Position numbers and translations under genes: made by a program. Below the pieces are notes generated by a model. The model made no database searches, was not told the origin of the DNA, and saw nothing but the letters and a program-made list of their open reading frames with translations. Shown in pieces: positions 43,310 to 53,280 of a stretch of 64,000 nucleotides of DNA; position 1 is the first letter of the stretch, and each line of letters opens with the position of its first letter. Origin of the DNA: Chryseobacterium hagamense (GTDB taxonomy: Bacteria > Bacteroidota > Bacteroidia > Flavobacteriales > Weeksellaceae); assembly GCF_007991455.1 (NCBI RefSeq), contig NZ_BJYJ01000001.1, positions 598,763 through 662,762 of the forward strand, written 5' to 3'.

Positions 43310-45892
43310 TTATTCTTCACTGTCCTCACCGTGGAATAGATTCCCGATGGCTCCGTCCTCATCAGATGAAGCAGCAGGTTCCGGTTCTTCATAGACTTCA
43401 GGCTCTTCTTCTGAAGGTTCAGGAACGGTAATGTTGATGGTCTTTACCTTAAATTTGGTGAACTGGTTGCCGATGGCTTTGATGCCTTTTACCGTAATAA
43501 ATTCATCGATGATTACCGTTTCGGGCTCACGCTCTTTTCCTTTGTCTTTGGCAAAGATAATCTCAGCCGTTGCCCCGTTGGCTACAATAATGTTCTCAAT
43601 AAAGGATTTCGGATGTTCCGAAGGCATAAAGGTCTGAACATTCGGTGTATTTTCGAACAGGAACCTTTTGATAAAGTAAATATCCTTTTCGCCGTCGTAA
43701 TAGATGCAGGTTACCGGCTGATTCGGCCGCCATTTTTCAAGAACCAGGTATTGGTCATCGAACCGGTTGCCCAGATCAAAGGAAATCAGCTTTGCTTCAC
43801 CATTGGTATTGATCGTCAGGATTTTATCGTCGCCTTTAAAATTCCCAAGCAGGCTTCCCCTGCCGTCTGCATTCAGCCTCCGCACCGTATCGTCAAACCA
43901 GATCTTCCTCGGTGCCAGTGTAGACACGCCTTCTTCCTTAAGGTCCACTTTCTTCACCGAATATTTGGTAACCAGGTTCCCTTTGGAATCACGGCCTTTA
44001 ATAGCAAGCTCGGAGAAATCGAGGTCCATTTTATTTTTGCGGATTCTCGGGTTGGGTTTTAAAAGGACGGTAACCGTTTCCGCCTCTCCGTTCGGGTTGG
44101 CTGAAAAATAAAGCATTTCCGAACCCTTTTTATCGGAAGCCAGCGGATAATCGGTATTCCGGGTTACGCCAGTTACCGAAAAACGCTTCATATAGTAAGG
44201 GCCTTCCCTACCTTCCCGGTAGATCATATTGTATACCGTTCGCTTATCATTTTTCTTCCAGATGGCGACATGCACGATATCTTTCCCGATGAACGTTTTG
44301 GCTTCCACTTTTACCACTTTCATACTGCCGTCTTTCCGGAACGTGATGATGTCATCAATATCCGAACAGTCAAACAGGTATTGGTCTTTTTTCAGGGAAG
44401 TTCCGATAAAGCCTTCTTCAAAATTAGCATAGAATTTTTCATTGGCCACAGCTACTTTGGTAGCATCGATGGTATCGAAAATCCGGAGTTCGGTCTTCCG
44501 CTGCCGGTCTTTGCCGTATTTTTTCTGGATGTTCAGGTAATAATCGATGGCATACTGTACCAGATTAGCCAGATGATGCTTCACCTGCTCGATTTTACCT
44601 TCCAACGCTGCAATATTTTCTTTGAATTTGTTCAGGTCGAATCTGGAAATCCTTTTGATTCTGATTTCCGTAAGCCTTAAAATATCCTCTTCCGTAACGG
44701 CTCTCAAAAGATGTCCGGTATGCGGCTTTAAGCCTTTGGCAATCGTTTTCAGCACATCTTCCCAGGTTTTTACTTCTTCAATATCGTGGTAAATCCTGTT
44801 CTCAATAAAAATTCTTTCCAGAGAAGAAAAATGCCAGCTTTCCTGCAACTCGTGAAGTTCGATCTCCAGTTCCTTTTTAAGGAGGGAAACCGTATGGTCC
44901 GTATTCATTTTCAGAATTTCGGACACATTCATGAACATCGGTTTATCGCCGACAATCACACAGGCGTTCGGCGAAATCGTAACCTGGCAGTCGGTAAAGG
45001 CGTAGAGTGCATCAATTGTTTTATCCGGAGAAACATCGTTGTGGAGATGAATCAGGATCTCAACTTTATCCGAAGTATTATCTTCAATCTTTTTGATTTT
45101 GATCTTGCCTTTTTCATTGGCTTTCAGGATTGAGTCGATCAGGTCGCTGGTGGTTTTGGAATAGGGAAGTTCCGTAATGATCAGCGTATGTTTATCCAAT
45201 GGGGAAATCTTGGCCCTGGCTCTTACTTTTCCGCCCCGGTGCCCGTCATTGTATTCGGAAACATCCAGATAGCCGGCCGTTAGAAAGTCTGGAAATACCT
45301 CAAACTTTTTCCCTTTAAGATAAGCTACGGATGCACCGATCAGTTCATTGAAATTGTGCGGAAGAATTTTTGTGGAAAGTCCGACACCGATTCCTTCAAC
45401 ACCCTGCGCAAGCAGCAGCGGGAATTTTACGGGAAGGTCGATCGGCTCATTGTTTCTGCCGTCATAGGATTTTGCCCATTCCGTTGTTTTCGGGTTGAAG
45501 ACCACTTCCAACGCAAAAGGTGTCAGCCGGGCTTCGATATATCGGGCTGCGGCTGCAGAGTCTCCGGTATAGATATTCCCCCAGTTTCCCTGCGTATCGA
45601 TCAGAAGTTCCCTCTGCCCGATTCCCACCATCGCATCGGTAATGGAAGCGTCACCGTGCGGGTGATACTTCATGGTATTTCCGACGATGTTGGCCACTTT
45701 ATTGTAACGCCCGTCTTCCAGCTCCCGCATGGAATGCATAATTCTTCGCTGAACGGGCTTGAATCCGTCATAAACTGACGGGATGGCCCGGTCTAAAATT
45801 ACATAAGAAGCATAATCAAGGAACCAGTCCCGATAAAGTCCGGAAACCTTTTTTAAGCTGTCACCCTCATTCGGGTATTCTTCTGTTATCAT
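43310..45892 (-). CDS. parC: DNA topoisomerase IV subunit A (GyrA/ParC family)
   Basis: An 860-residue type IIA topoisomerase subunit that breaks and rejoins DNA. The start has YASYVILDRAIPSVYDG and KYHPHGDASI. The active-site tyrosine is Y118 in AAARYIEARL. After the coiled-coil region comes a C-terminal beta-pinwheel with weak repeats and an acidic tail rich in Glu (EEEPEVYEEPEPAASSDED). The length and pairing with a ParE-type subunit upstream mark topoisomerase IV rather than gyrase. It lies 8 bases after the small membrane protein gene, in the same operon. Confidence 0.92.
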   Translation of the reverse strand: MITEEYPNEGDSLKKVSGLYRDWFLDYASYVILDRAIPSVYDGFKPVQRRIMHSMRELEDGRYNKVANIVGNTMKYHPHGDASITDAMVGIGQRELLIDTQGNWGNIYTGDSAAAARYIEARLTPFALEVVFNPKTTEWAKSYDGRNNEPIDLPVKFPLLLAQGVEGIGVGLSTKILPHNFNELIGASVAYLKGKKFEVFPDFLTAGYLDVSEYNDGHRGGKVRARAKISPLDKHTLIITELPYSKTTSDLIDSILKANEKGKIKIKKIEDNTSDKVEILIHLHNDVSPDKTIDALYAFTDCQVTISPNACVIVGDKPMFMNVSEILKMNTDHTVSLLKKELEIELHELQESWHFSSLERIFIENRIYHDIEEVKTWEDVLKTIAKGLKPHTGHLLRAVTEEDILRLTEIRIKRISRFDLNKFKENIAALEGKIEQVKHHLANLVQYAIDYYLNIQKKYGKDRQRKTELRIFDTIDATKVAVANEKFYANFEEGFIGTSLKKDQYLFDCSDIDDIITFRKDGSMKVVKVEAKTFIGKDIVHVAIWKKNDKRTVYNMIYREGREGPYYMKRFSVTGVTRNTDYPLASDKKGSEMLYFSANPNGEAETVTVLLKPNPRIRKNKMDLDFSELAIKGRDSKGNLVTKYSVKKVDLKEEGVSTLAPRKIWFDDTVRRLNADGRGSLLGNFKGDDKILTINTNGEAKLISFDLGNRFDDQYLVLEKWRPNQPVTCIYYDGEKDIYFIKRFLFENTPNVQTFMPSEHPKSFIENIIVANGATAEIIFAKDKGKEREPETVIIDEFITVKGIKAIGNQFTKFKVKTINITVPEPSEEEPEVYEEPEPAASSDEDGAIGNLFHGEDSEE

Positions 45893-45900
45893 TTACTTTA

Positions 45901-46377
45901 TTAACTCTTTTTCTCGTTATTGGTTTTCACCACTTTATGTAAGGAGAATCTTAAATCATCCACTTCTTTTCTTGTAAGATAAGAAATTTCATATTTCAGA
46001 ATCGTAGAGCCGCTGTTTTTACTCGAGATGGTGATGTAAAGTCTTTTTATGATGAAAAGATTGATGATCTCAAATTTCAGCAGCTTATATTTCGGAAATT
46101 CATCGCTTAACGGCTTTTGCAGGAAAGGGATAATGTTTCTGTTTCTGAAGTGAAGCGCTTCTCCGTCGCTGTCATATTCAAAAACCTGCCTTCCGCTGAT
46201 ATAAAACAGGATGATAATAAATACCGGAACAATAATCAACAGCAGGCTTTCCTTTCCTAAAACATCGAATTTATACTCTTCTAAAATAAAGGCTCCGACC
46301 CCTCCGATCAGGAACATGGCCAGAAGGCTGTTTATAAAGCTGTATACCGAAGTCTTCTTACGGTTGCTTAATCTCAT
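45901..46377 (-). CDS. Small membrane protein in the topoisomerase IV operon
   Basis: A 158-residue protein of unknown family. Two adjacent transmembrane helices (about 12-30 and 42-62, with LLLIIVPVFIIILFYISG) are followed by a cytoplasmic PH-like beta region (EYDSDGEALHFRNRNI and later KLLKFEIINLFIIKRLYITI). It lies between parE (48 bases) and parC (8 bases) on the same strand, so it is co-transcribed with topoisomerase IV. No functional link is known to me. Confidence 0.75.
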   Translation of the reverse strand: MRLSNRKKTSVYSFINSLLAMFLIGGVGAFILEEYKFDVLGKESLLLIIVPVFIIILFYISGRQVFEYDSDGEALHFRNRNIIPFLQKPLSDEFPKYKLLKFEIINLFIIKRLYITISSKNSGSTILKYEISYLTRKEVDDLRFSLHKVVKTNNEKKS

Positions 46378-46425
46378 TATATTAATTTGCTTTTGTGGTT
46401 TGTGGTTTGTGGTTTTTGTACTGCG

Positions 46426-48315
46426 CTAGTTTTCAGCAGCAGCCTCCGTCAGGATCTCTTTTTTATCGATGTCAGGATCTTCAACAACAAGATTCTGAAG
46501 AATAAAAGTCTGCCGGTCGGGTGTATTTTTTCCCATATAGAATTCGAGGAGCTGCTCGATCGTCTGATCCTTTCCGGCTACAACGGGCTCCAGGCGGATG
46601 TCTTTTCCGATGAAGTGCTTGAATTCATCCGGGGAAATTTCCCCAAGCCCTTTAAATCGGGTAATCTCCGGATTCTTGCCCAATTCGTTCAGCGCTTTGA
46701 TCCGCTCCTGTTCGGAGTAGCAGTACCTTGTTTCCTTCTTGTTTCTTACCCTGAACAGCGGTGTCTGAAGGATGTAAAGGTGACCGTTCTTTATCAGATC
46801 CGGGAAAAACTGCAGAAAGAAAGTAATCATCAGCAGGCGGATGTGCATGCCGTCTACATCGGCATCGGTCGCAATAATCACCTGGTTGTAACGCAGGTCT
46901 TCCAGGCTTTCTTCAATATTCAGGGCTGCCTGCAGAAGGTTGAACTCTTCGTTTTCATAGACTACTTTTTTTGTAAGCCCATAACAGTTCAGCGGTTTAC
47001 CTTTCAGCGAAAAAACGGCCTGGGTCTCTACATCACGGGATTTGGTAATCGATCCGGATGCAGAATCTCCTTCGGTAATGAAGATCTGGGTTTCCCCTTT
47101 TCTTTCGTTTTTCTGATCATTGTAATGCTGCCGGCAATCGCGGAGCTTTTTATTGTGAAGCGATACTTTTTTTGCCCTCTCCCGGGCCAGCTTCTGGATT
47201 CCGGAAAGTTCCTTCCGCTCTCTCTCGGAGATCAGGATTTTCCGCTGGATCGCTTCGGCGACTTCCGGATTCTTATGCAGGAAATTATCGAGTTTGCTTT
47301 TGAGAAAGTCAATAATGAAGGTACGCACCGTCGGACCATTGGGACCGATGTCGTTGGATCCCAGTTTGGTTTTGGTCTGGGATTCGAAAACAGGCTCTTC
47401 CACATTGATGGAAACGGCAGCTACAATAGACTTTCTGACGTCCGAAGCATCGAAATTCTTATTAAAAAATTCGCGGATGGTTTTCACATAGGCTTCACGG
47501 AAAGCGTTCAGGTGGGTTCCGCCCTGGGTGGTATTCTGTCCGTTAACGAATGAAAAATAGGTTTCCGTCTGTGACTTGTCGGTATGGGTAATGGCCACCT
47601 CGATATCATTGTCTTTCAGGTGGACGATCGGATAAAGGGTTTCACTTTCCAGTTCTTCATCCAGCAGATCCTTAAGCCCGTTTTCTGAATAAAACGTTTC
47701 ACCGTTGAAAAGGATTTTCAATCCGGGATTCAGGTAAGCATAATTTCGGAGCATTCTTTCGATATACTCTTTTCTGTACTTGAAATGCAGAAAAATGTCG
47801 GCATCCGGGATAAAGGAAATCTCAGTCCCGTTACGGTCTGAAGAATCTTTTTCTTCAAAATCTTCTTTAATGATACCCCTTGAGAATTCAGCGGCTTTCA
47901 TTCTTCCGTCGCGGAAAGAGCGTACGCGGAAATAATCGGAAAGGGCATTTACCGCTTTGGTACCCACCCCGTTCAATCCTACAGACTTTTTAAAAGCCTT
48001 GCTGTCATATTTTCCTCCGGTATTCATTTTGGACACGGCATCCACTACTTTCCCCAAAGGAATTCCACGGCCAAAATCACGGATCGTAACTTTACCGTCG
48101 TCTAATTTTATTTCAATTCTTTTACCGGATTTCATCCTGAATTCATCGATGGAGTTATCCAGGATTTCTTTCAGCAAAATATAGATCCCGTCGTCGGCGG
48201 ATGAGCCGTCTCCCAGTTTCCCGATATACATTCCGGGACGCAGACGGATGTGCTCCTGCCAGTCGAGGGTTCTGATATTATCTTCGGAATAGATTGGATT
48301 TATTTCTTGTGACAT
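46426..48315 (-). CDS. parE: DNA topoisomerase IV subunit B (GyrB/ParE family)
   Basis: A 629-residue ATPase subunit. The GHKL ATP site has [12 protein letters not shown] and [15 protein letters not shown]. The TOPRIM domain shows [16 protein letters not shown], and [15 protein letters not shown] text appears as [34 protein letters not shown] and [14 protein letters not shown] close the family pattern. It is first in the operon parE / membrane protein / parC. TACTTTTG at 48336-48343 is a plausible -7 box. Confidence 0.94.
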   Translation of the reverse strand: MSQEINPIYSEDNIRTLDWQEHIRLRPGMYIGKLGDGSSADDGIYILLKEILDNSIDEFRMKSGKRIEIKLDDGKVTIRDFGRGIPLGKVVDAVSKMNTGGKYDSKAFKKSVGLNGVGTKAVNALSDYFRVRSFRDGRMKAAEFSRGIIKEDFEEKDSSDRNGTEISFIPDADIFLHFKYRKEYIERMLRNYAYLNPGLKILFNGETFYSENGLKDLLDEELESETLYPIVHLKDNDIEVAITHTDKSQTETYFSFVNGQNTTQGGTHLNAFREAYVKTIREFFNKNFDASDVRKSIVAAVSINVEEPVFESQTKTKLGSNDIGPNGPTVRTFIIDFLKSKLDNFLHKNPEVAEAIQRKILISERERKELSGIQKLARERAKKVSLHNKKLRDCRQHYNDQKNERKGETQIFITEGDSASGSITKSRDVETQAVFSLKGKPLNCYGLTKKVVYENEEFNLLQAALNIEESLEDLRYNQVIIATDADVDGMHIRLLMITFFLQFFPDLIKNGHLYILQTPLFRVRNKKETRYCYSEQERIKALNELGKNPEITRFKGLGEISPDEFKHFIGKDIRLEPVVAGKDQTIEQLLEFYMGKNTPDRQTFILQNLVVEDPDIDKKEILTEAAAEN

Positions 48316-48597
48316 ATATAATTTCAGAAAACATACAAAAGTACGAAATTGCCGAAAAATATCCGAATATTTCAGTTCATTTTTTATGAATATTTATTAA
48401 AAAATGTTGGATTATTATCTATGATATTTTATCTTTACATTACTCAATGCGAAGTGAAAAACAAATTTTGATTATCTTTAAAAGTATCTGAATAGAAATG
48501 GATAATTATTAAAAATTCAATGATTTAAACTTAAAATTAACAGTATGTATTGAATTAAAAAACACCTGAAAACTAATTCCAAAACGACAATTAAACC

Positions 48598-49269
48598 ATG
48601 AAAAATACATCGCACGCCTTCATTATCGGGAATAAAAAGAGCAGTAAATCCATTGCCATGATTCTGAAGAAAGAATTTCCGGAATTTGAGATCAATTTCT
48701 GTACGGAGAATTTTCATTCAGCTTCCGCTTATCTCAGTAAAAATCCGGCTGACGCTCCGGTAAATAATGCTGCCTTCTTTGATCTCTTATCGGCATTACA
48801 ACAGAAATATTCATCCATTATTTTCATGACAGAATCTGAAGACTACCCCAATTCAACGCTTAAAAAAGAATTTGCCGGCAGTCCTGTGGATTCTGAAATC
48901 GTACTCAGCAGCAATACCGACGTCCGGTACAGCAAAACTTCGGTACCTCAGAGTAAAATCAATCTGCCGACACTGCAGGGCTTCAGGCGGGTAAATATCA
49001 ATGAGATTATCCGCTGTGAAGCGGATTCCAATTATACTTTTATTTATATGCTTGATAAAACAAAGGTAATGTTTTCCAGAACACTGCATGATTTTGAAAA
49101 AAACTTATCCCATTACAACTTCTTCAGAATTCATCACAAACACCTGATCAATCTTGAGCATCTTAAGGAATATATCAAAGGAAAGGGCGGCCAGGTGGTA
49201 ATGGCCGATAATTCCGTTCTGGATGTTTCCATACGACGGAAAAACGAATTTCTGCATAAAATGATTTAA
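48598..49269 (+). CDS. LytTR DNA-binding protein lacking a recognisable receiver domain
   Basis: A 223-residue protein. The C-terminal LytTR domain (about 120-222) contains INEIIRCEADSNYTFIYML and FFRIHHKHLINLEHLKEYI. The first 115 residues do not show the acidic pocket or LIKPF-like lysine of a CheY receiver (FIIGNKKSSKSIAMILKKEF occupies the start). It may therefore be a phosphorylation-independent regulator or carry a degenerate receiver. No kinase is adjacent. Its target is unknown. Confidence 0.85.
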   Translation: MKNTSHAFIIGNKKSSKSIAMILKKEFPEFEINFCTENFHSASAYLSKNPADAPVNNAAFFDLLSALQQKYSSIIFMTESEDYPNSTLKKEFAGSPVDSEIVLSSNTDVRYSKTSVPQSKINLPTLQGFRRVNINEIIRCEADSNYTFIYMLDKTKVMFSRTLHDFEKNLSHYNFFRIHHKHLINLEHLKEYIKGKGGQVVMADNSVLDVSIRRKNEFLHKMI

Positions 49270-49622
49270 GACCTGTTGAAATCTTTGATTATTCAACTCA
49301 AAGGCTTTCCGAGTTTATTTTTAACGTTATATCTATTACCTGAATCCAAGAAGGATTTTAGCCTCGGAAAATTAATGGATGTATTGGTTTTCAGGCAATA
49401 TTCAATGAAAACCTCATCTTCAAGTCCATTTTAATCCGGTCATTAAGAAAAATGACGGAAAGTTTTCTCAATTAAAATCAGAAAAGCCCCTTAACAATTC
49501 ACACTTATTTGATAAAATTCCGCATTTACTCATTTTCTGTTTTCATCTGATCATTACTGGTAGCGCAGGTGATCATACTTTGATACTTTTGGGAAACAAA
49601 CAACCAAAAACAAAAACGTATT
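49270..49622. other. Intergenic region upstream of the YadA-head-like gene
   Basis: About 350 AT-rich bases. TACTTTTG (49584-49591) is a -7 candidate for the downstream gene. No other gene or structured RNA is evident. Confidence 0.5.
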
Positions 49623-50786
49623 ATGAAAACAAACAGATTATCTCTGAGAGTGCTGGCCGCCGCTTTAATTTTTTCAGCAACAGCCGCAAACGCCCAGTCC
49701 TGGCAAACCTTCGGAAACGGAGGGATGGGCTTTTCGAATTATGCGGGAACCACAAATTCGGTACCCTTTTACCTGAGGACCAACGGAGCGACCAATAATC
49801 CCGGTCAGGCTCTCTTAAATGAAACCGGATCATTTTTGGTGGAAAGCGGGAACAATTCCAATACGGCAAAAACCAAAGGAAGCCTCGTTGCCGGTTCAAA
49901 TAATATTCTGGGAGTGAATGCCAACAGCTCCATGGTAAGCGGATGGCAGAATGACCTGTCTGATGGTGGAGGGGCCAACATTGTAGCGGGACAGGGAAAC
50001 CGCGTGGTTAATCAGTCTGGCAAGTCCGTCGCTTTAGGATGGGTAAATACCATTGCGGCATCCAATCAGTTTGCCATTGGTGTAGGGGTAGAACTGAAGT
50101 CTTCTTATTCAGGAGGATTCGGGATAGACCTGATTGCAACGGGCGACCGGTCTTTTGTATTCGGCTCAGGAACCGGAGGCGGATCCAAACTTACCAATAC
50201 CATTCCTTCATCCCTCATGTTCGGAGTTTCTTCAACCCCCACCATGCTGATCCAGGACCAGCTGGTGGGTATCGGCACAACATCCCCTACCGCCATCCTG
50301 CATACCAACGGCAAGGTACGGATGGAAAACCTGCCGAACGGAAGCGGCCGGGCATTAGTAGTAGACCCGAACGGTTATGTAATGGTGGCCAACAGCTATA
50401 TTAACAGACCTTCCGGAGACCAGGCTGCAGAATTCCAGTCCCAGATCGACGATCTAAAAAAAGAAGTGCAGGAACTGAAAGATTTGCTGAAACAGAGCAG
50501 AACCAGTGTCGACATGAGCATGGTTTCCAATCAGCCTAAACTGTACCAGAATACCCCGAACCCGGCAAAAGGTGAAACCGTCATTAAATATTACCTTCCG
50601 AAAGAGGCAAATAATGCTTCCATCGGGATCTATACTGTTTCAGGACAGCTGATCAGGAATATTCCGCTCAGGGAAAAAGGAAACGGCAGTGTAACCCTGA
50701 ACGGAATCCGCGGCGGATTTTATGTGTACAGCCTTTCAGTAGATGGTAAGAATACGGATACCAAAAAAATGATTATCCAGGATTAA
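49623..50786 (+). CDS. Secreted protein with YadA-head-like repeats and T9SS type A sorting domain
   Basis: A 387-residue exported protein. The signal peptide ends near AATANAQSW. Residues about 80-200 show short repeats such as VAGSNNILGVNANSSMVSG, VAGQGNRV and VALGWVNTI, resembling the beta-roll head of trimeric adhesins. VGIGTTSPTAILHTNGKVRM follows. Then comes a coiled coil (EFQSQIDDLKKEVQELKDLL). A sorting domain starts at LYQNTPNPAKGETVIKYYL and ends KKMIIQD. It is probably a surface adhesin or coat protein exported by the Por system. It is monocistronic, with its own terminator. Confidence 0.85.
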   Translation: MKTNRLSLRVLAAALIFSATAANAQSWQTFGNGGMGFSNYAGTTNSVPFYLRTNGATNNPGQALLNETGSFLVESGNNSNTAKTKGSLVAGSNNILGVNANSSMVSGWQNDLSDGGGANIVAGQGNRVVNQSGKSVALGWVNTIAASNQFAIGVGVELKSSYSGGFGIDLIATGDRSFVFGSGTGGGSKLTNTIPSSLMFGVSSTPTMLIQDQLVGIGTTSPTAILHTNGKVRMENLPNGSGRALVVDPNGYVMVANSYINRPSGDQAAEFQSQIDDLKKEVQELKDLLKQSRTSVDMSMVSNQPKLYQNTPNPAKGETVIKYYLPKEANNASIGIYTVSGQLIRNIPLREKGNGSVTLNGIRGGFYVYSLSVDGKNTDTKKMIIQD

Positions 50787-50821
50787 CATGATGCTTTCCA
50801 GGCACTATTTTCTTTATACCC

Positions 50822-50847
50822 AAAGCTGTCTCAGGACGGCTTTTTTT
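50822..50847 (+). terminator. Terminator of the YadA-head-like gene
   Basis: AAAGCTGTC / GACGGCTTT stem (one mismatch), a TCAG loop, then a T run. Confidence 0.8.
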
Positions 50848-51015
50848 ATACCGGGGTCATTCTTACAATCCGGGCTTGAAACGGAAGATCCCTGGATTCA
50901 GTTAAACAATAAAGAACCGGCATTGCTAAATGATGATATGTTTTGTATTTACTTAATAAAATTAATGGTCCATCCCCGATTTTTCCTTACATTCGGAATA
51001 TAAAAACAACCGTTC

Positions 51016-52164
51016 ATGATACAACTTCCTTTATCGAAGCTTTCTAATGTAGGAACAACTATTTTCAGCACAATGACCCAACTCGCCACTGAACACGAGG
51101 CCATCAATCTGTCTCAGGGTTTCCCGGATTTTACGGCAGATCCTGAATTGCTGGATTGTGTAAGCAGTTTTATAAAGCAGGGTTTTAACCAGTATGCGCC
51201 GATGGGCGGAATGATGGTTTTAAAGGAAGAAATTGCAAAAAAAATCGAAAACAGCCATAACGCTGTTTACCATCCCGATTCTGAAATTACGGTAACGGCA
51301 GGCGGAACCCAGGCCATTTTTACAGCCATTGCCGCTTTTGTTAAAAAAGACGACGAGGTAATCATTTTTGAACCGGCTTATGACTGTTATGAACCTACAG
51401 TAGAACTTTTCGGAGGTATTGTGAAGAGATTCGAAATGAAAGCTCCGGAGTATGAAATTGACTGGACTACTGTGAAAGACCTGGTTTCCGAAAAAACAAA
51501 GATGATCATCATCAATAACCCGAATAATCCGGCAGGAAAGATTTTTAAGGAACACGATGTCCGGGAACTGATAAAGATCGTTGAAAATACATCAATTCTT
51601 ATCCTGAGTGATGAGGTGTACGAAAATATTGTTTTCGACGGAAAACAGCACCTCAGCATCTGCCGCTATCCGGAACTTAAAAACCGGAGCCTGATGGTTG
51701 CCTCTTTTGGAAAATTGTTTCACGTTACCGGCTGGAAAACCGGATATTGTGCGGCCCCGAAGTACCTGATGGATGAGTTCCGGAAAGTGCATCAGTTCAA
51801 TGTATTTTCCGTTAATACACCGATGCAGCTTGCTTTAGCTGAATATATGAAAAACCCTGAGCATTATCAGTACCTGAATCGTTTTTTCCAGGAAAAAAGA
51901 GACTTTTTGAGAAAAGGACTGGCCGATACCTCATTTACGTTATTAGATTGTGAAGGAACATATTTCCAGGCGTTGCAGTATGACAAAATCTCTGATAAAA
52001 ATGATTTTGATTTCGCCTCCGAACTGACGGTTACCCATAAAGTGACAAGTGTCCCGTTTTCATCATTTTATCAGAATAAACGGAACGACAAAGTGATCCG
52101 GTTGTGCTTTGCCAAAAAACAGGAGACCCTCGAAAAAGCGATTGGAAATTTAGCGAAGTTATAG
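51016..52164 (+). CDS. PLP-dependent methionine/aromatic aminotransferase (YbdL type)
   Basis: A 382-residue fold-type I aminotransferase. The N-terminus has NLSQGFPDF (31-39), characteristic of the YbdL / kynurenine-aminotransferase group. Cofactor residues include NNPNNPAGK (167-175) and the Schiff-base lysine K233 in ASFGKLFHVTGWK. The protein ends with the family's C-terminal RLCFAKKQETLEKAI. It would transaminate methionine or aromatic amino acids with a 2-oxo acid. Specificity is inferred from family only. It is a single gene in the cytoplasm. Confidence 0.9.
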   Translation: MIQLPLSKLSNVGTTIFSTMTQLATEHEAINLSQGFPDFTADPELLDCVSSFIKQGFNQYAPMGGMMVLKEEIAKKIENSHNAVYHPDSEITVTAGGTQAIFTAIAAFVKKDDEVIIFEPAYDCYEPTVELFGGIVKRFEMKAPEYEIDWTTVKDLVSEKTKMIIINNPNNPAGKIFKEHDVRELIKIVENTSILILSDEVYENIVFDGKQHLSICRYPELKNRSLMVASFGKLFHVTGWKTGYCAAPKYLMDEFRKVHQFNVFSVNTPMQLALAEYMKNPEHYQYLNRFFQEKRDFLRKGLADTSFTLLDCEGTYFQALQYDKISDKNDFDFASELTVTHKVTSVPFSSFYQNKRNDKVIRLCFAKKQETLEKAIGNLAKL

Positions 52165-52183
52165 AGTGATGTTAGCGTAAAGG

Positions 52184-52262
52184 CAGGAAGAGGGAAACTG
52201 GATGCTGGAAGCCTCTTCGGTCAAACAAACATTCACAGTCTTAAATATCAGATGATCCTGTT
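52184..52262 (+). repeat. Dispersed GGATGCTGGAAG repeat, copy D
   Basis: AGGAAGAGGGAAACTGGATG then CTGGAAGCCTCTTCGG, and after about 25 bases AGTCTTAAATATCAGATGAT. It is the best match to the minus-strand copy at 10126-10215. Confidence 0.6.
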
Positions 52263-52353
52263 TTATTATATTAAAGGCAAATTTTATTTAATCCCTGATC
52301 ATTTTCCTGTATTACATCATTGAAAACAAATATGATCGAATTATCATTAAAAT

Positions 52354-52395
52354 AAAATCCCGGTGGTTTAAACTTTCAGCCACCGGGATTCTTTT
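52354..52395 (-). terminator. Terminator of the SDR gene
   Basis: AATCCCGGTGG / CCACCGGGATT perfect 11-bp stem with a 13-base loop. T-rich on both sides. Confidence 0.9.
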
Positions 52396-52425
52396 ATCTA
52401 TACGTCTAAATTGTTTTGGCAGCTT

Positions 52426-53190
52426 TTACAGAAACATCCCTCCTGAAGCTTCAATACGCTGCCCGTTGATCCAGCCGGCATCTTCCGTACAGAGGAAAGC
52501 TACAACACCTCCGATATCGTCCGGAAGTCCGGCTCTTCCCAAAGCCGTAGCTCCGGCCACCATTGCATTCACCTGCCCGTCATCCCTCGTCCTGCCGCCA
52601 CCGAAATCCGTTTCGATAGCTCCCGGCGCCACTACATTGGATTTGATTTTTCTAATCCCAAGCTCTTTAGCCTGGTACCTGGTAAGCATATCTACTGCCG
52701 CTTTGACCGATCCGTAAACAGATGATCCCGGAAGCGCAAAACGTGCCAGTCCCGACGAAACATTAATGATTCCGCCGCCTTCATTGATAAACGGCAGAAA
52801 TTTCTGGGTTAAAAAGAAGACGCCTTTGAAGTGGATATCCACGATCTCATCCAGCTGTTCTTCGGTAACTTCAGGAATCGGAGCATATAAAGCGGTTCCA
52901 GCATTATTGACAAGGAAATCGATGTTGCGGCTTCCCGTATTTTGTTCCAGATGATCACCTAAAGTCTTCACCAGGGCATCAAAGCTGTTCACATTTCTGG
53001 TATCCAGCTGATAGGCAATTGCTTTCCTGCCCAATGCCTGAATTTCAGCGACGGTATTTTCCGCTTCTTCCTTATTGCTATGGTAGGTAATAATTACATC
53101 AAGTCCTTTTTGGGCAATTTTTAAAGCTGAGTTTTTACCTAATCCCCGGCTTCCTCCTGTTACCAAAGCGATTTTTGTTCTTGTTTCCAT
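52426..53190 (-). CDS. Short-chain dehydrogenase/reductase (SDR)
   Basis: A 254-residue NAD(P)-dependent oxidoreductase. The cofactor motif is TGGSRGLG (11-18), and NNAG is at 95-98. The catalytic serine is in NVSSG (144-148), with Y159 and K163 in SSVYGSVKAAVD. The C-terminus GGVVAFLCTEDAGWINGQRI is the usual classical-SDR end. The substrate is unknown. It lies downstream of, and on the same strand as, an AraC regulator, separated by 89 bases that contain its own promoter and an operator-like 17-mer. This suggests control by that regulator. Confidence 0.9.
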   Translation of the reverse strand: METRTKIALVTGGSRGLGKNSALKIAQKGLDVIITYHSNKEEAENTVAEIQALGRKAIAYQLDTRNVNSFDALVKTLGDHLEQNTGSRNIDFLVNNAGTALYAPIPEVTEEQLDEIVDIHFKGVFFLTQKFLPFINEGGGIINVSSGLARFALPGSSVYGSVKAAVDMLTRYQAKELGIRKIKSNVVAPGAIETDFGGGRTRDDGQVNAMVAGATALGRAGLPDDIGGVVAFLCTEDAGWINGQRIEASGGMFL

Positions 53191-53254
53191 TATTAAAATT
53201 ATTTTTTGATGTGGTAAAGTTCAGGTAATTGAAGCATCCGGCACTTATCCGATT

Positions 53255-53280
53255 CAAATGTAAATTTGTAAAATTCAAAT
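53255..53280 (-). promoter_or_regulatory. SDR promoter -7 box with an AraC-operator-like 17-mer
   Basis: The minus strand has TACATTTG (plus 53255-53262). Directly upstream of it is the plus-strand sequence ATTTGTAAAATTCAAAT (53264-53280), a dyad with ATTTG/CAAAT arms. The identical 17-mer occurs before the araC-type gene at 54235-54251. Here it occupies the place of the -33 region. Confidence 0.55.

Noticed and set aside
46387..47553. 388-codon open frame opposite parE
   Set aside because: It is antisense to the conserved TOPRIM region and its translation has no family features.
50788..51003. 71-codon frame after the YadA-head-like gene
   Set aside because: It begins two bases after the stop and runs through a hairpin terminator. 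The translation has no features.
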